Origin: Pseudomonas fluorescens
GTDB taxonomy: Bacteria; Pseudomonadota; Gammaproteobacteria; Pseudomonadales; Pseudomonadaceae
Length of the DNA stretch: 36,889 nt
NCBI RefSeq assembly: GCF_018614655.1
Contig: NZ_JAGGOG010000015.1
Location: 1 to 36,889, forward strand
Direction of reading: 5' to 3'
In this document: one piece after another, positions 8,197 to 16,480 of the stretch
Layout of the letters: every line of letters begins with the position of its first letter
Numbering within the stretch: the stretch's first letter is position 1
The notes under the pieces: model-generated
What the model saw: the letters and a program-made list of their open reading frames with translations, nothing else
Told to the model about the DNA's origin: nothing
The model's database searches: none
Made by a program: the position numbers and the translations under genes

Positions 8197-9338
8197 CCGA
8201 ACCAACCACTACGACTACCAACGCCATCGCCTCGACCCCGGAAGGCACCGCGCCACCGGCTGTTGCGGCCACCGAACCCCGTTCGTTGCGGGTGCGGATC
8301 ATCTCCTCCCTGGGCTTTGCCGCGATTGCCATCATTGGCGTGTTGATCGTGTTGTACGCCTGGCAATTGCCACCTTTCAGCAGCAACGTGGAAACCACCG
8401 AAAACGCCCTGGTGCGCGGCCAGGTGACGATCATCGGCCCGCAGCTCAGCGGTTACGTGTATGAAGTGCCGGTGCAGGACTTCCAGTACGTCAAGGCCGG
8501 GGAACTGCTGGTACGCCTGGATGACCGCATCTACAAGCAGCGCCTGGATCAGGCTCTGGCACAACTGGCGGTGCAACAGGCGTCGCTGGCCAATGTGGTG
8601 CAGCAACGCAACAGCGCCGAAGCGACGATTCAGTTGCGTCAGGCCGCACTCGCCGACAGCCAGGCCCAGGCGCGTAAAAGCACCGCTGACTTGCGTCGTA
8701 ATGAGGAACTGATCAGTGATGGCTCGGTGTCCAAGCGCGACCTGGACGTGACCCGTGCCGCCAATGCGCAGACCATTGCGGCGGTGGCCCAAGCGCAGGC
8801 CAACCTGGAAATCGCCCGTCAGGACTTGCAGACCGTGATCGTCAATCGCGGCTCTCTGGAAGCGGCCGTGGCCAATGCCGATGCCGCGGTGGAACTGGCA
8901 CGGATCGACCTGTCGAACACCCGGGTAATCGCCCCACGGGACGGGCAGCTGGGGCAGATTGGCGTACGCCTGGGAGCTTACGTCAACTCCGGCGCGCAGC
9001 TGATGGCGTTGGTGCCGAACCAGCTGTGGGTGATCGCCAATATGAAAGAAACCCAGATGGCCAATGTGCAGATCGGCCAGCCAGTGACCTTTACCGTCGA
9101 TGCCCTGAACCACCGCAAGTTTCATGGCACGGTACAGCGTATTTCCCCGGGTACCGGTTCCGAGTTCAGCTTGTTGCAGGCGGACAATGCCACCGGCAAC
9201 TTCGTCAAGATCGCCCAGCGGGTGCCGGTTCGGATCACCGTGGACCCGGATCAGGAGCAGAGTGAGCGGCTGCGGCCCGGGTTGTCGGTGGTGGTGAGTA
9301 TTGATACGGCGGGGCGCCTCAAGAATAGCCCGCCGTAA
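8193..9338 (+). CDS. HlyD/EmrA-family periplasmic adaptor
   Basis: A 381-residue membrane-fusion protein. A Thr/Ala-rich cytoplasmic tail is followed by one membrane helix (about 37-56), the biotinyl-lipoyl half motif (GQVTIIGPQLSGYVYEVPV), a long Ala/Gln-rich coiled-coil hairpin (about 110-235), the second lipoyl half (NTRVIAPRDGQLGQIGV) and a beta-barrel domain. This is the standard partner of a DHA2 permease, linking it to an outer-membrane channel. ATG overlaps the permease stop (ATGA). The gene ends 14 bp before a REP pair, probably marking the end of the transcript. Confidence 0.88.
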   Translation: MTEPTTTTTNAIASTPEGTAPPAVAATEPRSLRVRIISSLGFAAIAIIGVLIVLYAWQLPPFSSNVETTENALVRGQVTIIGPQLSGYVYEVPVQDFQYVKAGELLVRLDDRIYKQRLDQALAQLAVQQASLANVVQQRNSAEATIQLRQAALADSQAQARKSTADLRRNEELISDGSVSKRDLDVTRAANAQTIAAVAQAQANLEIARQDLQTVIVNRGSLEAAVANADAAVELARIDLSNTRVIAPRDGQLGQIGVRLGAYVNSGAQLMALVPNQLWVIANMKETQMANVQIGQPVTFTVDALNHRKFHGTVQRISPGTGSEFSLLQADNATGNFVKIAQRVPVRITVDPDQEQSERLRPGLSVVVSIDTAGRLKNSPP

Positions 9339-9351
9339 CCCGGTCGTTTTT

Positions 9352-9451
9352 TGTAGGAGCGAGCTTGCTCGCGAAGAACGTTAACGATAACGCGAGCATT
9401 CTGAATGAACGCGGCGTCTTCAAGATCTTTGCGAGCAAGTTCGCTCCTACA
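9352..9451. repeat. REP pair (BIME) between hlyD-type gene and mutarotase
   Basis: TGTAGGAGCGAGCTTGCTCG at 9352 and its inverted copy (TTTGCGAGCAAGTTCGCTCC, ending CCTACA at 9451) flank about 50 bases. These are Pseudomonas REP elements between convergent genes. The second copy covers the stop codon of the mutarotase gene (CTA at 9447-9449 on the plus strand). Confidence 0.85.
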
Positions 9452-10316
9452 AGGGGCAGTACTGCAGGCTGAAACCGAGTTCTGTCGACTGGCCTTGTTC
9501 CAGCAGCTTCAACCCCGGCCGACCGGGAAGGTGGTGAGCATTTACCGGATGACTCACCGGTTCAATGCAGAAAAAATCCAGCCCCGGCGGGCAATACAGC
9601 AGGTAGAAATCACTCCCTGTAGCCTGGCATTCCAGCTCATAGCCCAGTTCCGGTTGCTGAATCAGACAGCGCCCATCCCACTGGCAAAAGCCATTGTCCA
9701 CCAGGGTTTCGGGCAAGGTCTTGAGCTGCTGGAAATCCCAGTCGACAGGCACTGGGGCGAGCCCCGTCGGCAGTTTTGCTTCATCACGCTCCCACACCTG
9801 GCCAGCCCTGGCCTGCAATCGCGTGCCCGGCCGGCGCGGCAGATACGGGTGCAGCCCCAGCCCGTGCCACGCCGCTTGTTCAGCCAGATGGGTGACACGT
9901 AACGTGAGGCTCAACCTGCCGTCTTTCAGATGGAAACGTTGCTCGGCGCGATAGGCAAACGGCGTTCTGCTATCCAGTTGCAGCACGACCTCGTCTACCG
10001 TCTGGCTGACCACCCTCCACGGCTGCTGCCAGGCGCTACCATGAATCGGCAGGGGATCGAGGAGGCTGTTGGGCGTCAATGCCAGCCAGCCATCGGGATT
10101 GTCAAAACCATCTTCGGCAATCCGGTTCGACCAGGGTGCCAGAGGGAAGCAGGCGAGCTTGCCTGGCAGGCCGCTGTCGAGCGCAGGTTGATTGGTGTGA
10201 CGCAGCAACGGCAGGCCGCTGCTGCGCAGGGTCCAGTTGACGATGCTCCCGCCCAACGCTGGGGCCAGCGTCAGGTGGGTGAGCGTGTCTTTGAGTTCAA
10301 TCATTGTCGGATTCAT
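9447..10316 (-). CDS. Aldose 1-epimerase (mutarotase) family protein
   Basis: A 289-residue galactose-mutarotase-like protein without signal peptide. Candidate catalytic residues are His92 (LPIHGSAW), His156 (HGLGLHPYL) and Glu252 (CIEPVSHP), matching the His/His/Glu set of the family; the substrate-binding N-R pair is in PWSNRI. It would interconvert alpha and beta anomers of a sugar. As last gene of the uronate operon, six bases after the TRAP permease, its likely role is to supply the anomer of the uronic acid that Udh or the transporter prefers. The stop codon lies inside a REP element, so the last codons sit right against that repeat. Confidence 0.85.
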   Translation of the reverse strand: MNPTMIELKDTLTHLTLAPALGGSIVNWTLRSSGLPLLRHTNQPALDSGLPGKLACFPLAPWSNRIAEDGFDNPDGWLALTPNSLLDPLPIHGSAWQQPWRVVSQTVDEVVLQLDSRTPFAYRAEQRFHLKDGRLSLTLRVTHLAEQAAWHGLGLHPYLPRRPGTRLQARAGQVWERDEAKLPTGLAPVPVDWDFQQLKTLPETLVDNGFCQWDGRCLIQQPELGYELECQATGSDFYLLYCPPGLDFFCIEPVSHPVNAHHLPGRPGLKLLEQGQSTELGFSLQYCPL

Positions 10317-10322
10317 GGGTTT

Positions 10323-11603
10323 TTATAACACCAACCCCGGCAGCCACAACGACAACGCCGGAATGTAGGTCACTGCCATCAGCACCAGAAACAGCACGGC
10401 ATAAAACGGCAGCAGGGCCTTCACGGTTTTTTCGATGCTGACCTTGCCCACCGCCGCTCCGACAAACAGCACCGCGCCCACTGGCGGGGTGATCAGGCCG
10501 ATCCCCAGGTTCACCAGCATGATCATGCCGAAGTGCACCGGGTCGACACCGATGCCGAGGACCACCGGCAGCAGGATCGGCGTGAGGATCAGGATCAGCG
10601 GCGCCATGTCCATTACCGTGCCCAGCAACAGCAACATGACGTTGATGCACATCAGGATTACGTAGCGGTTGTCCGAGAGGGTCAGGAACAGCGTAGTGAT
10701 CTTCGACGGGATCTGCATCAGGGTCATGATGTAGCCGAAGCTGGCGGCGAAGGCGATCAGGATCATCACGATGGAGATGGTCCGTACGGTGCGATGCATC
10801 AACTTCGGTAACTCGCTCCACTTGTAGTCGCGGTAGATAAACATGGTGACGAAGAACGCCCACAGCACGGCGATGGCGGCCGACTCGGTGGCGGTGAAGA
10901 TGCCCGACAGGATCCCGCCGAGGATGATCACCATGGCCATCAGGCCCCACAGCGCGTCGGCACAGATCTTTAGCGCCTGCTTCAAGGGGATGACTTCGCC
11001 CTTGGGGTAGTTGCGCTTTTTCGCGAAGATCAGGCACAGCACCATCAGGCAGGCGCTCATCAGTAAGCCCGGGACCACGCCAGCCATGAACAATGAGGCA
11101 ATGGAAACGGTACCGCCGGCCGCCAGGGAGTAGAGCACCGAGTTGTGGCTCGGTGGCGTCAGCAAGGCTTGTACCGAGCCGCTGACGGTCACGGCGGTGG
11201 CGAATTCCCGGGGGTAGCCCCGGCGTTCCATTTCCGGAATCAGCACTGACCCCACCGAAGCGGTGTCGGCCACTGACGAGCCGGAGATCGCGCCAAAGAA
11301 CGTCGAGGCCATGATATTCACCAGCGACAAGCCACCCCGAACAAAGCCCACCAGCACCCCGGCGAACGCCACCAGCCGACGGGACATGCCGCCTTCAGCC
11401 ATGATCGCTCCGGCCAGAACAAAGAACGGAATCGCCATCAGCGAAAACTTGTTCACCCCGCCGGCTACCTGAATCATCAGGGCCTGGAACGGGATGTCGA
11501 TCCACCATGCGCCGATCAGCGCCGACATCCCCAGGGCGTAGGCCACCGGCATGCCGATCAGGATCAAGGCGATAAAGCTGCCCAGCAGAATCAATGCGTC
11601 CAT
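10323..11603 (-). CDS. TRAP transporter large permease (DctM-like)
   Basis: A 426-residue polytopic membrane protein with about 12 hydrophobic segments, the usual length and start (MDALILLGSFIALILIGMPVAYALG) for DctM. Family features include the AIPFFVLAGAIMAEGG stretch and the SGSSVADTASVGSVLIPEM segment that forms the substrate/Na+ site. It catalyses Na+-driven uptake of a periplasmic-binding-protein-delivered organic acid. Its ATG directly abuts the stop of the small permease gene. In this operon the substrate is most likely galacturonate or glucuronate. Confidence 0.92.
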   Translation of the reverse strand: MDALILLGSFIALILIGMPVAYALGMSALIGAWWIDIPFQALMIQVAGGVNKFSLMAIPFFVLAGAIMAEGGMSRRLVAFAGVLVGFVRGGLSLVNIMASTFFGAISGSSVADTASVGSVLIPEMERRGYPREFATAVTVSGSVQALLTPPSHNSVLYSLAAGGTVSIASLFMAGVVPGLLMSACLMVLCLIFAKKRNYPKGEVIPLKQALKICADALWGLMAMVIILGGILSGIFTATESAAIAVLWAFFVTMFIYRDYKWSELPKLMHRTVRTISIVMILIAFAASFGYIMTLMQIPSKITTLFLTLSDNRYVILMCINVMLLLLGTVMDMAPLILILTPILLPVVLGIGVDPVHFGMIMLVNLGIGLITPPVGAVLFVGAAVGKVSIEKTVKALLPFYAVLFLVLMAVTYIPALSLWLPGLVL

Positions 11604-12131
11604 TCAGGCAGCTCCTTCGCTTTCTTCAACCAGGTCGAAACGCACCACCCGCCGATTGCTCTGATCACCGAGCAAGAGCTTCTCCACGACAAACACCAGC
11701 GTCAGCAACCCGCCAATCGGGATCGGCATGTAGGTGATGCCCACGCGCAGAGTGGGCATGGCGCTCATGAATTGGTTCCAGGTGGACAGGCAGAGCTTGG
11801 TGCCCCAGATGGCCATGAACAGGCAGATGGTCGCCATCAAGAGCTGAGAAAGGAGGCCGACGAGGCGACGCAGGGAAGGTGGCAGGCGGTCAGTGATCAT
11901 GGCCACCGACATGTGCGCCCCGGCGCGGTAACTGGCGGCGGCACCGATGAAGGTGAACACCAGCATCAGCAAAATCGCGGTGGGCTCCGGCCAACTGGAG
12001 CCGGTGCCGAGGACGTAGCGGGCGAAGATGCCCCAGGGGATGATCAGGGCGACGCCGAGTACTGCGAGGCCTGCGATCCAGATGCAGGCCATGTAGATCC
12101 GATCGTTGATGCGCAGCAGTAGATTCTTCAT
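11604..12131 (-). CDS. TRAP transporter small permease (DctQ-like)
   Basis: A 175-residue protein with four predicted membrane helices (about 15-37, 50-68, 90-110, 130-150), the classic DctQ topology. It contains the family's GTGSSWPEPTAILLMLVFTFIGAAASYR region. It forms the membrane complex with the large permease, whose start abuts its stop. A gap of 67 bp separates it from the binding-protein gene upstream, with no gene or clear hairpin in it. Confidence 0.9.
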   Translation of the reverse strand: MKNLLLRINDRIYMACIWIAGLAVLGVALIIPWGIFARYVLGTGSSWPEPTAILLMLVFTFIGAAASYRAGAHMSVAMITDRLPPSLRRLVGLLSQLLMATICLFMAIWGTKLCLSTWNQFMSAMPTLRVGITYMPIPIGGLLTLVFVVEKLLLGDQSNRRVVRFDLVEESEGAA

Positions 12132-12198
12132 TGGGGTTCACCGTAACCGGGCGCGTCGATACTCGCCGCGCCGGGCCTTTTCATGAGGGCGGGAAGGG

Positions 12199-13170
12199 TT
12201 ACTCGACAGCTTCGATGCGCTGAATCAGGTCGGCGTAAGGCGCGCCGTATTTCTCGCGGATCGAGGCCGTGGCCTCATAGAATGGCTTTTTGTCGACGGT
12301 GATGAACTCGACGCCGGCCGCCTTGAGTTTTTCTTCGCTGCTGGCGGACTTGGCGTCCCACAGAGCGCGCTCCTGGACCTGGGCAGCCTTGGCGGTGTTC
12401 TTCACCAGCACCTGCTGCTCGGGTGTGAGCTTGTCCCAAGTGATTTTCGACATGACGATCGGTTCGGGCAGGATCAGGTGCCCGGTGAGGCTGTAGAACT
12501 TGGCGTTCTGGTAGTGGTTGTGTTCCAGCAGGGTCGGCGGGTTATTTTCCGCACCGTCGATCACCCCGGTCTGCAAGGAGCTGAAGATCTCGCCGGTGTC
12601 CATGGCGATGCCGTTGCCGCCCATGGCGTTGATGGTCTCGATGAAGATCGGGTTGCCTTGCACACGAATCTTCATGCCTTTGAGGTCTTCTATCTTACGC
12701 ACCGGCTTTTTGGTGTAGATATTGCGCGTGCCGCCATCCATCCAGGCCAGGGCCACCAGGTTGAATTCAGATTGGGTGATCTTGTCGAGGATTTCATCGC
12801 CAATTTTGCCGTCGATGACCTTGCGCATATGCGCCTGGTCGCGGAATACGAACGGCATATTGAACACATTCACGTCCGGCACCACCGGCCCGACGATGCC
12901 GAGGCTGACCCGGGCCATCTGGATCGCACCGACCTGGGCCTGTTCCACCACTTCCTTTTCCGAGCCGAGTACACCGCCGGCGAACATCTTGAAGGTCAGG
13001 CCGCCGTTGCTCTCGGCCACCAGGGTTTTACCCAGTTGTTCTTCGGCCACCACCGTGGGGTAGCCGGCGGGGTGGATGTCGGCGAACTTGATTTCCAGGG
13101 CCTGGGCGGCACTGGCGAGGGCGAAGGTAAAAGGAAGTGCAGCGGCGAGGAGGGTGCGTTTGAAGTCCAT
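12199..13170 (-). CDS. TRAP transporter periplasmic solute-binding protein (DctP-like)
   Basis: A 323-residue periplasmic protein with a signal peptide cleaved after about residue 24 (AAQA|LEIKF). Family landmarks are the conserved Arg149 (GGTRNIYT) and Arg169 (GMKIRVQGNP), which clamp the substrate carboxylate, and the GAENNP segment near 207-211. It captures an organic acid for the DctQM membrane complex. Since it is cotranscribed with uronate dehydrogenase and an aldarolactonase, the ligand is probably a hexuronate; the sequence alone does not prove which one. A 49-bp gap follows the SMP-30 gene. Confidence 0.92.
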   Translation of the reverse strand: MDFKRTLLAAALPFTFALASAAQALEIKFADIHPAGYPTVVAEEQLGKTLVAESNGGLTFKMFAGGVLGSEKEVVEQAQVGAIQMARVSLGIVGPVVPDVNVFNMPFVFRDQAHMRKVIDGKIGDEILDKITQSEFNLVALAWMDGGTRNIYTKKPVRKIEDLKGMKIRVQGNPIFIETINAMGGNGIAMDTGEIFSSLQTGVIDGAENNPPTLLEHNHYQNAKFYSLTGHLILPEPIVMSKITWDKLTPEQQVLVKNTAKAAQVQERALWDAKSASSEEKLKAAGVEFITVDKKPFYEATASIREKYGAPYADLIQRIEAVE

Positions 13171-13219
13171 GGGGTCTCTCCAGTCTTGTTATTGTTGTAT
13201 TCAAGGCACAGCGATGCAG

Positions 13220-14101
13220 CTAGACGTTGAACTGGGCTTCCGGCAGGCCCTGGACACCCGGGTTGAGAGCGAACACGCCACCGGCCAGGGAGTGTTCACT
13301 GTGATCGTCGCGGATCGAGGTAACGAATAACGTATCCAACCGGCTGCCACCGAAGGCGCACATGGTGGGTTTTTTCACCGGTACGGCCAGGGAGTAGTCG
13401 AGGCGACCATCGGGGGTGAAGCGGTGGATCAGTCCTGCGTCGTTGGCGCAAATCCAGTAGCAACCCTCAGCGTCAACGGCGGCGCCGTCGGGGCGGCCAA
13501 GGAACTGATGCATGTCGACGAACAACCGCTGGTTGGATGGCGTGCCGCTGTCGGTGTCGTAGTCGAAGGCCCAGATTTGCTGAACCTGCGGGTGTGAGTC
13601 CGAGAGGTACATCGTTCGCCCATCGGGGCTGAAAGCCAGGCCATTGGGGGTGATGAAACCGTCGAGTCGCGCCTGCGGCGTCTGGCCGGTTTCGTAGCAG
13701 TAGAGCGCGCCTTGCGCGGCATTGGCACTCATGTTCCGCACCATGCTCCCGGCCCAGAACCGGCCCTGGCGATCACAGCGTCCGTCGTTCAGGCGCATGT
13801 CCGGGCGGGCATGCTTGACGGTGGCCAGAAGGGCAGTGTCGAGGCTGTTGTCGCTGTGGGGAGTCAGTTGGAAAAAACCGGTCTCCATGCCCGCGATCCA
13901 ATGACCGTTGCTGGCACGGGCGATGCACGCGAGCATCTGCGGGGTTTTCCAGGTTTGCACATGACCATTGCTGGCATCCCAGCGCTGCAGGCATCCGTTG
14001 GGAATATCCACCCAGTACAGGGCGTTTTCCTCAGGTAACCACACCGGGCATTCACCAACGGCGTTGCGGGCGTCGACAATCAGTTCTGCTTGCATGGCCA
14101 C
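13220..14101 (-). CDS. SMP-30/gluconolactonase family lactone hydrolase (aldarolactonase)
   Basis: A 293-residue six-bladed beta-propeller hydrolase. The metal ligands of the family are visible as Glu17 (GECPVW), Asn153 (TPNGLAFSPDG) and Asp205 (GRPDGAAVDAEG), with substrate-contact Asn105 (RLNDG). Next to uronate dehydrogenase the substrate is expected to be the glucaro- or galactarolactone that Udh makes (the COG3386 role described as UxuL), giving glucarate or galactarate. I use a GTG start at 14101, spaced 5 bases from AAGGA; an ATG two codons on is also possible. It follows udh by 21 bp. Confidence 0.88.
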   Translation of the reverse strand: MAMQAELIVDARNAVGECPVWLPEENALYWVDIPNGCLQRWDASNGHVQTWKTPQMLACIARASNGHWIAGMETGFFQLTPHSDNSLDTALLATVKHARPDMRLNDGRCDRQGRFWAGSMVRNMSANAAQGALYCYETGQTPQARLDGFITPNGLAFSPDGRTMYLSDSHPQVQQIWAFDYDTDSGTPSNQRLFVDMHQFLGRPDGAAVDAEGCYWICANDAGLIHRFTPDGRLDYSLAVPVKKPTMCAFGGSRLDTLFVTSIRDDHSEHSLAGGVFALNPGVQGLPEAQFNV

Positions 14102-14122
14102 TCATTTCCTTGGGGGCTGTGA

Positions 14123-14959
14123 TTAGTCGCCGAACGGGCCGGCAGCACAAAAGGCCCCGCCCTGGTAGATCCGTGCCGGGTCATCGGCGGCGGGCATCGG
14201 TTGTGCCTCGACCTGTTTGCGGAACACTTCGGAGCTGTCTCGAGGGGTAAAGCCAAGGTGGGCGGCGAAGCGGTTGTCCCACCAGACGTTGAGGTTATCT
14301 GACATGCCGTAGACCACGGTGTGGCCAACGTCCGGGGTATACAGCGCCCGTTCCAGCAACTGAGTGAGGTCGTCGAAGCTCAGCCAGGTGCTCATCATTC
14401 GACGGTTTTGCGGCTCGGGAAACGAAGACCCGATGCGGATGCTGACGGTCTCGATGCCATAACGGTCGAAGTAGAAACTGGCCATGTCCTCGCCGTAGGA
14501 CTTGGACAGGCCGTAGTAGCTGTCCGGACGGCGCGGGGAGTGGGCGTCGAGGGTTTCGTTCTGTTTGTAGAAGCCGATAACATGGTTGGAACTGGCGAAG
14601 ATCACCCGTTTCACGCCGTGACGGCGTGCGGCTTCGTAGATATGGAACACGCCGCAGATATTGGCGCCGAGGACTTCTTCAAACGGTCGCTCTACCGAGA
14701 CGCCGCCGAAGTGCAGGATGGCGTCGACGCCTTCCACCAGTTGATGTACGGCCTGTTTGTCTGAAAGGTCGCACAGCAGCACTTCCTCGCACTCGGAGGT
14801 AGCGGGGGGCATCTTGACGATGTCGGACACGCGCAAGACCTTGGCGTAAGGGCGCATACGTTCGCGCAGTACTGTGCCCAGGCCACCGGCTGCACCGGTC
14901 AGCAGCAGGCGGTTGAACGGACGATTCGGCACGATGGCGCCTGTAGAAGTGGTAGTCAT
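14123..14959 (-). CDS. udh: Uronate dehydrogenase (NAD-dependent)
   Basis: A 278-residue short-chain dehydrogenase/epimerase-type enzyme. It has the NAD motif GAAGGLG (22-28) and the catalytic Tyr149-x3-Lys153 (YYGLSKSYGED). The segments FASSNH, RRPDSYYGLSK and SIRIGSSFPEPQN agree with Pseudomonas Udh as I know it. It oxidises D-galacturonate and D-glucuronate to the aldaro-lactones, which the next gene can hydrolyse. It is the first gene of a six-gene minus-strand operon (udh, lactonase, TRAP P, Q, M, mutarotase). A consensus-like promoter and an operator-like site lie just upstream. Confidence 0.93.
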   Translation of the reverse strand: MTTTSTGAIVPNRPFNRLLLTGAAGGLGTVLRERMRPYAKVLRVSDIVKMPPATSECEEVLLCDLSDKQAVHQLVEGVDAILHFGGVSVERPFEEVLGANICGVFHIYEAARRHGVKRVIFASSNHVIGFYKQNETLDAHSPRRPDSYYGLSKSYGEDMASFYFDRYGIETVSIRIGSSFPEPQNRRMMSTWLSFDDLTQLLERALYTPDVGHTVVYGMSDNLNVWWDNRFAAHLGFTPRDSSEVFRKQVEAQPMPAADDPARIYQGGAFCAAGPFGD

Positions 14960-14982
14960 GGTCGTTCCGTTATTGTTGTAAG

Positions 14983-15032
14983 TTGTCGTATGACTTGATC
15001 GAAGTATCGTAAGATTTTCCCACCCTTGTCAA
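14983..15032 (-). promoter_or_regulatory. udh operon promoter with GntR-type operator
   Basis: On the minus strand TTGACA (plus 15027-15032), an 18-base spacer and GATACT (15003-15008). About 10 bases downstream, plus 14983-14993 reads TTGTCGTATGA, one mismatch from the FadR-subfamily consensus TNGTNNNACNA. The site would cover the transcription start. The same layout recurs at oprD. Confidence 0.65.
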
Positions 15033-15068
15033 CGCGCCTATGGTTGAAATTGATGGAGGGTCATGACC

Positions 15069-16337
15069 CTACAACAACGAAATCGGGTAACTGATAAAAA
15101 TCCGATTCTCATCAAATTCATTGGTGCTGAAATCCCGGCGTATCGTCGCGTTGCGCCACTTGAGGTTAAGGTTCTTCAGCGCACCACTCTGCACGGTGTA
15201 GGCAAGTTCCGATTCGCGACCCCATTCCTTGCCATTGGTGGTCGTCCCGGTGTGTACGTTATCGCCGCTGATATAACGGTTCATCAGGGTCAGCCCAGGA
15301 ATGCCAAGGACCACGAAGTTGAAGTCGTGCCGCACTTGCCAGGATTTTTCCTTGGCATTGTCATAGCTGGCGTTGTAGCTGTCGTTGGCCAGGGTGCCGC
15401 CGCTGGTACCGTTGACCCGCATCCAGGCGCTATCGCCGGTGAGCTTTTGCAGGCCCACATAGAAGGTGTTCCCGCCGTACTTGGCCGATAGCAGGGCGAA
15501 GGCCGTTTTGTTGTCCAAGTCGCCGGCCAGGGCCTTGCCGTCTTCCTTGCCGTTGAAAAAACCGAGGTTGGCGCCCAGGGTCCAGTCACCCACCGGCTGA
15601 CTGTGGTTGAGGTTGAAATATTGTTGCTGGTAAATGTCGCTGAGTTCGGCGTACCAGAGGCCTACTTGAGTGCGCTTGTCGTTGAACGTGTATTCACCAC
15701 CGCCGAAGTTGAAGCGGTCCGAGGTGAACGCGGCTTTTGCGTTCAGAGACATGTCCTCCATGCTTGCGTCGTTGCGCGGGCTGTTGCCGCGAAACTGTCC
15801 GCCGTAGAGGGTCAGGCCGCCGATTTCACTGGAGGTGATCTGTCCGCCCCTGAACGTTTGCGGCAGTGAGCGGCCGTCGTCGGAGCGCAGGATCGGCAGC
15901 ACCGGCATCCATTCCCCGACCTTCAATTCGGTCTTCGACAGTTTGGTTTTCAGTGCCACGCCGAGGCGGCCGAAGTTGTCGGCGGGGCGGCCGTCGCTAT
16001 GGGTCGGCAGCAGTTGGGTGCCAGCAGTGCCCTTGCCGCCGTCGAGCTTTTGCGAGTACAGGCCCAGCACGTCCACGCCAAACCCGAGGGTGCCCTGGGT
16101 AAAGCCGGACTTGACGTCGAGAATAAAGTTTTGCGTCCACTCCTCAGCCTTGGCCTGGGGGTGATCGGGGTTAGTGAAGTTGCGATTGAAGTAGGCGTTG
16201 CGCAGGTTGAGCGTGGCCTTGGTGTCTTCGATGAAGCCTTCGGCCAAGACGTTCATTGGCAGGATGAGGGCCAGGCTGCTGAAACCGATAAGGCTGATGG
16301 GCGAGGTACAGGAGGAATTGCGGACGAGTTGACTCAC
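15069..16337 (-). CDS. OprD-family outer-membrane porin, probably for uronates
   Basis: A 422-residue porin of the Pseudomonas OprD/OccD family. The signal peptide ends near residue 32 (VLA|EGFIEDTKATLNLRNAYFNRNF), and the latter stretch is the family's first strand. The barrel ends RIFISYPISLL. Start is GTG with AAGGGAG 7 bases upstream. OprD channels pass small organic acids or basic amino acids. Transcription toward the udh operon and a promoter with the same operator layout suggest that it admits hexuronates. A 14-bp perfect palindrome (15057-15070) overlaps the stop codon. Confidence 0.9.
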   Translation of the reverse strand: MSQLVRNSSCTSPISLIGFSSLALILPMNVLAEGFIEDTKATLNLRNAYFNRNFTNPDHPQAKAEEWTQNFILDVKSGFTQGTLGFGVDVLGLYSQKLDGGKGTAGTQLLPTHSDGRPADNFGRLGVALKTKLSKTELKVGEWMPVLPILRSDDGRSLPQTFRGGQITSSEIGGLTLYGGQFRGNSPRNDASMEDMSLNAKAAFTSDRFNFGGGEYTFNDKRTQVGLWYAELSDIYQQQYFNLNHSQPVGDWTLGANLGFFNGKEDGKALAGDLDNKTAFALLSAKYGGNTFYVGLQKLTGDSAWMRVNGTSGGTLANDSYNASYDNAKEKSWQVRHDFNFVVLGIPGLTLMNRYISGDNVHTGTTTNGKEWGRESELAYTVQSGALKNLNLKWRNATIRRDFSTNEFDENRIFISYPISLL

Positions 16338-16381
16338 AGTGACGCTCCCTTGTTTTTGTTATTTTTATTTTTTGTTATATG

Positions 16382-16431
16382 TCGTCGTACAACATTTGAT
16401 CGATATTTGCGAGGTTTTAACGGATTGTCAA
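16382..16431 (-). promoter_or_regulatory. oprD promoter with GntR-type operator
   Basis: On the minus strand TTGACA (plus 16426-16431), a 17-base spacer and AAATAT (16403-16408). Plus 16382-16392, TCGTCGTACAA, fits TNGTNNNACNA exactly. The segment after -10 (CGATCAA..TACGAC.AC) is shared with the udh promoter. Confidence 0.65.
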
Positions 16432-16440
16432 GGAAAGGTT

Positions 16441-16457
16441 ATACGATGACTTCGTAT
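16441..16457. promoter_or_regulatory. Upstream palindrome, possible second operator
   Basis: ATACGA-TGACT-TCGTAT is a perfect 6-bp inverted repeat, 10 bp upstream of the oprD -35 and 24 bp after the copD stop. Its TACGA half resembles the TACGAC in the two operators, so it may be an auxiliary site of the same regulator. Confidence 0.4.
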
Positions 16458-16480
16458 GTTAAGGGGACGTGCGGGCACAT

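Noticed and set aside
9352..9451. Repeat units considered as a CRISPR array
   Set aside because: There are only two inverted copies with palindromic REP sequence, no regular spacers and no cas genes.
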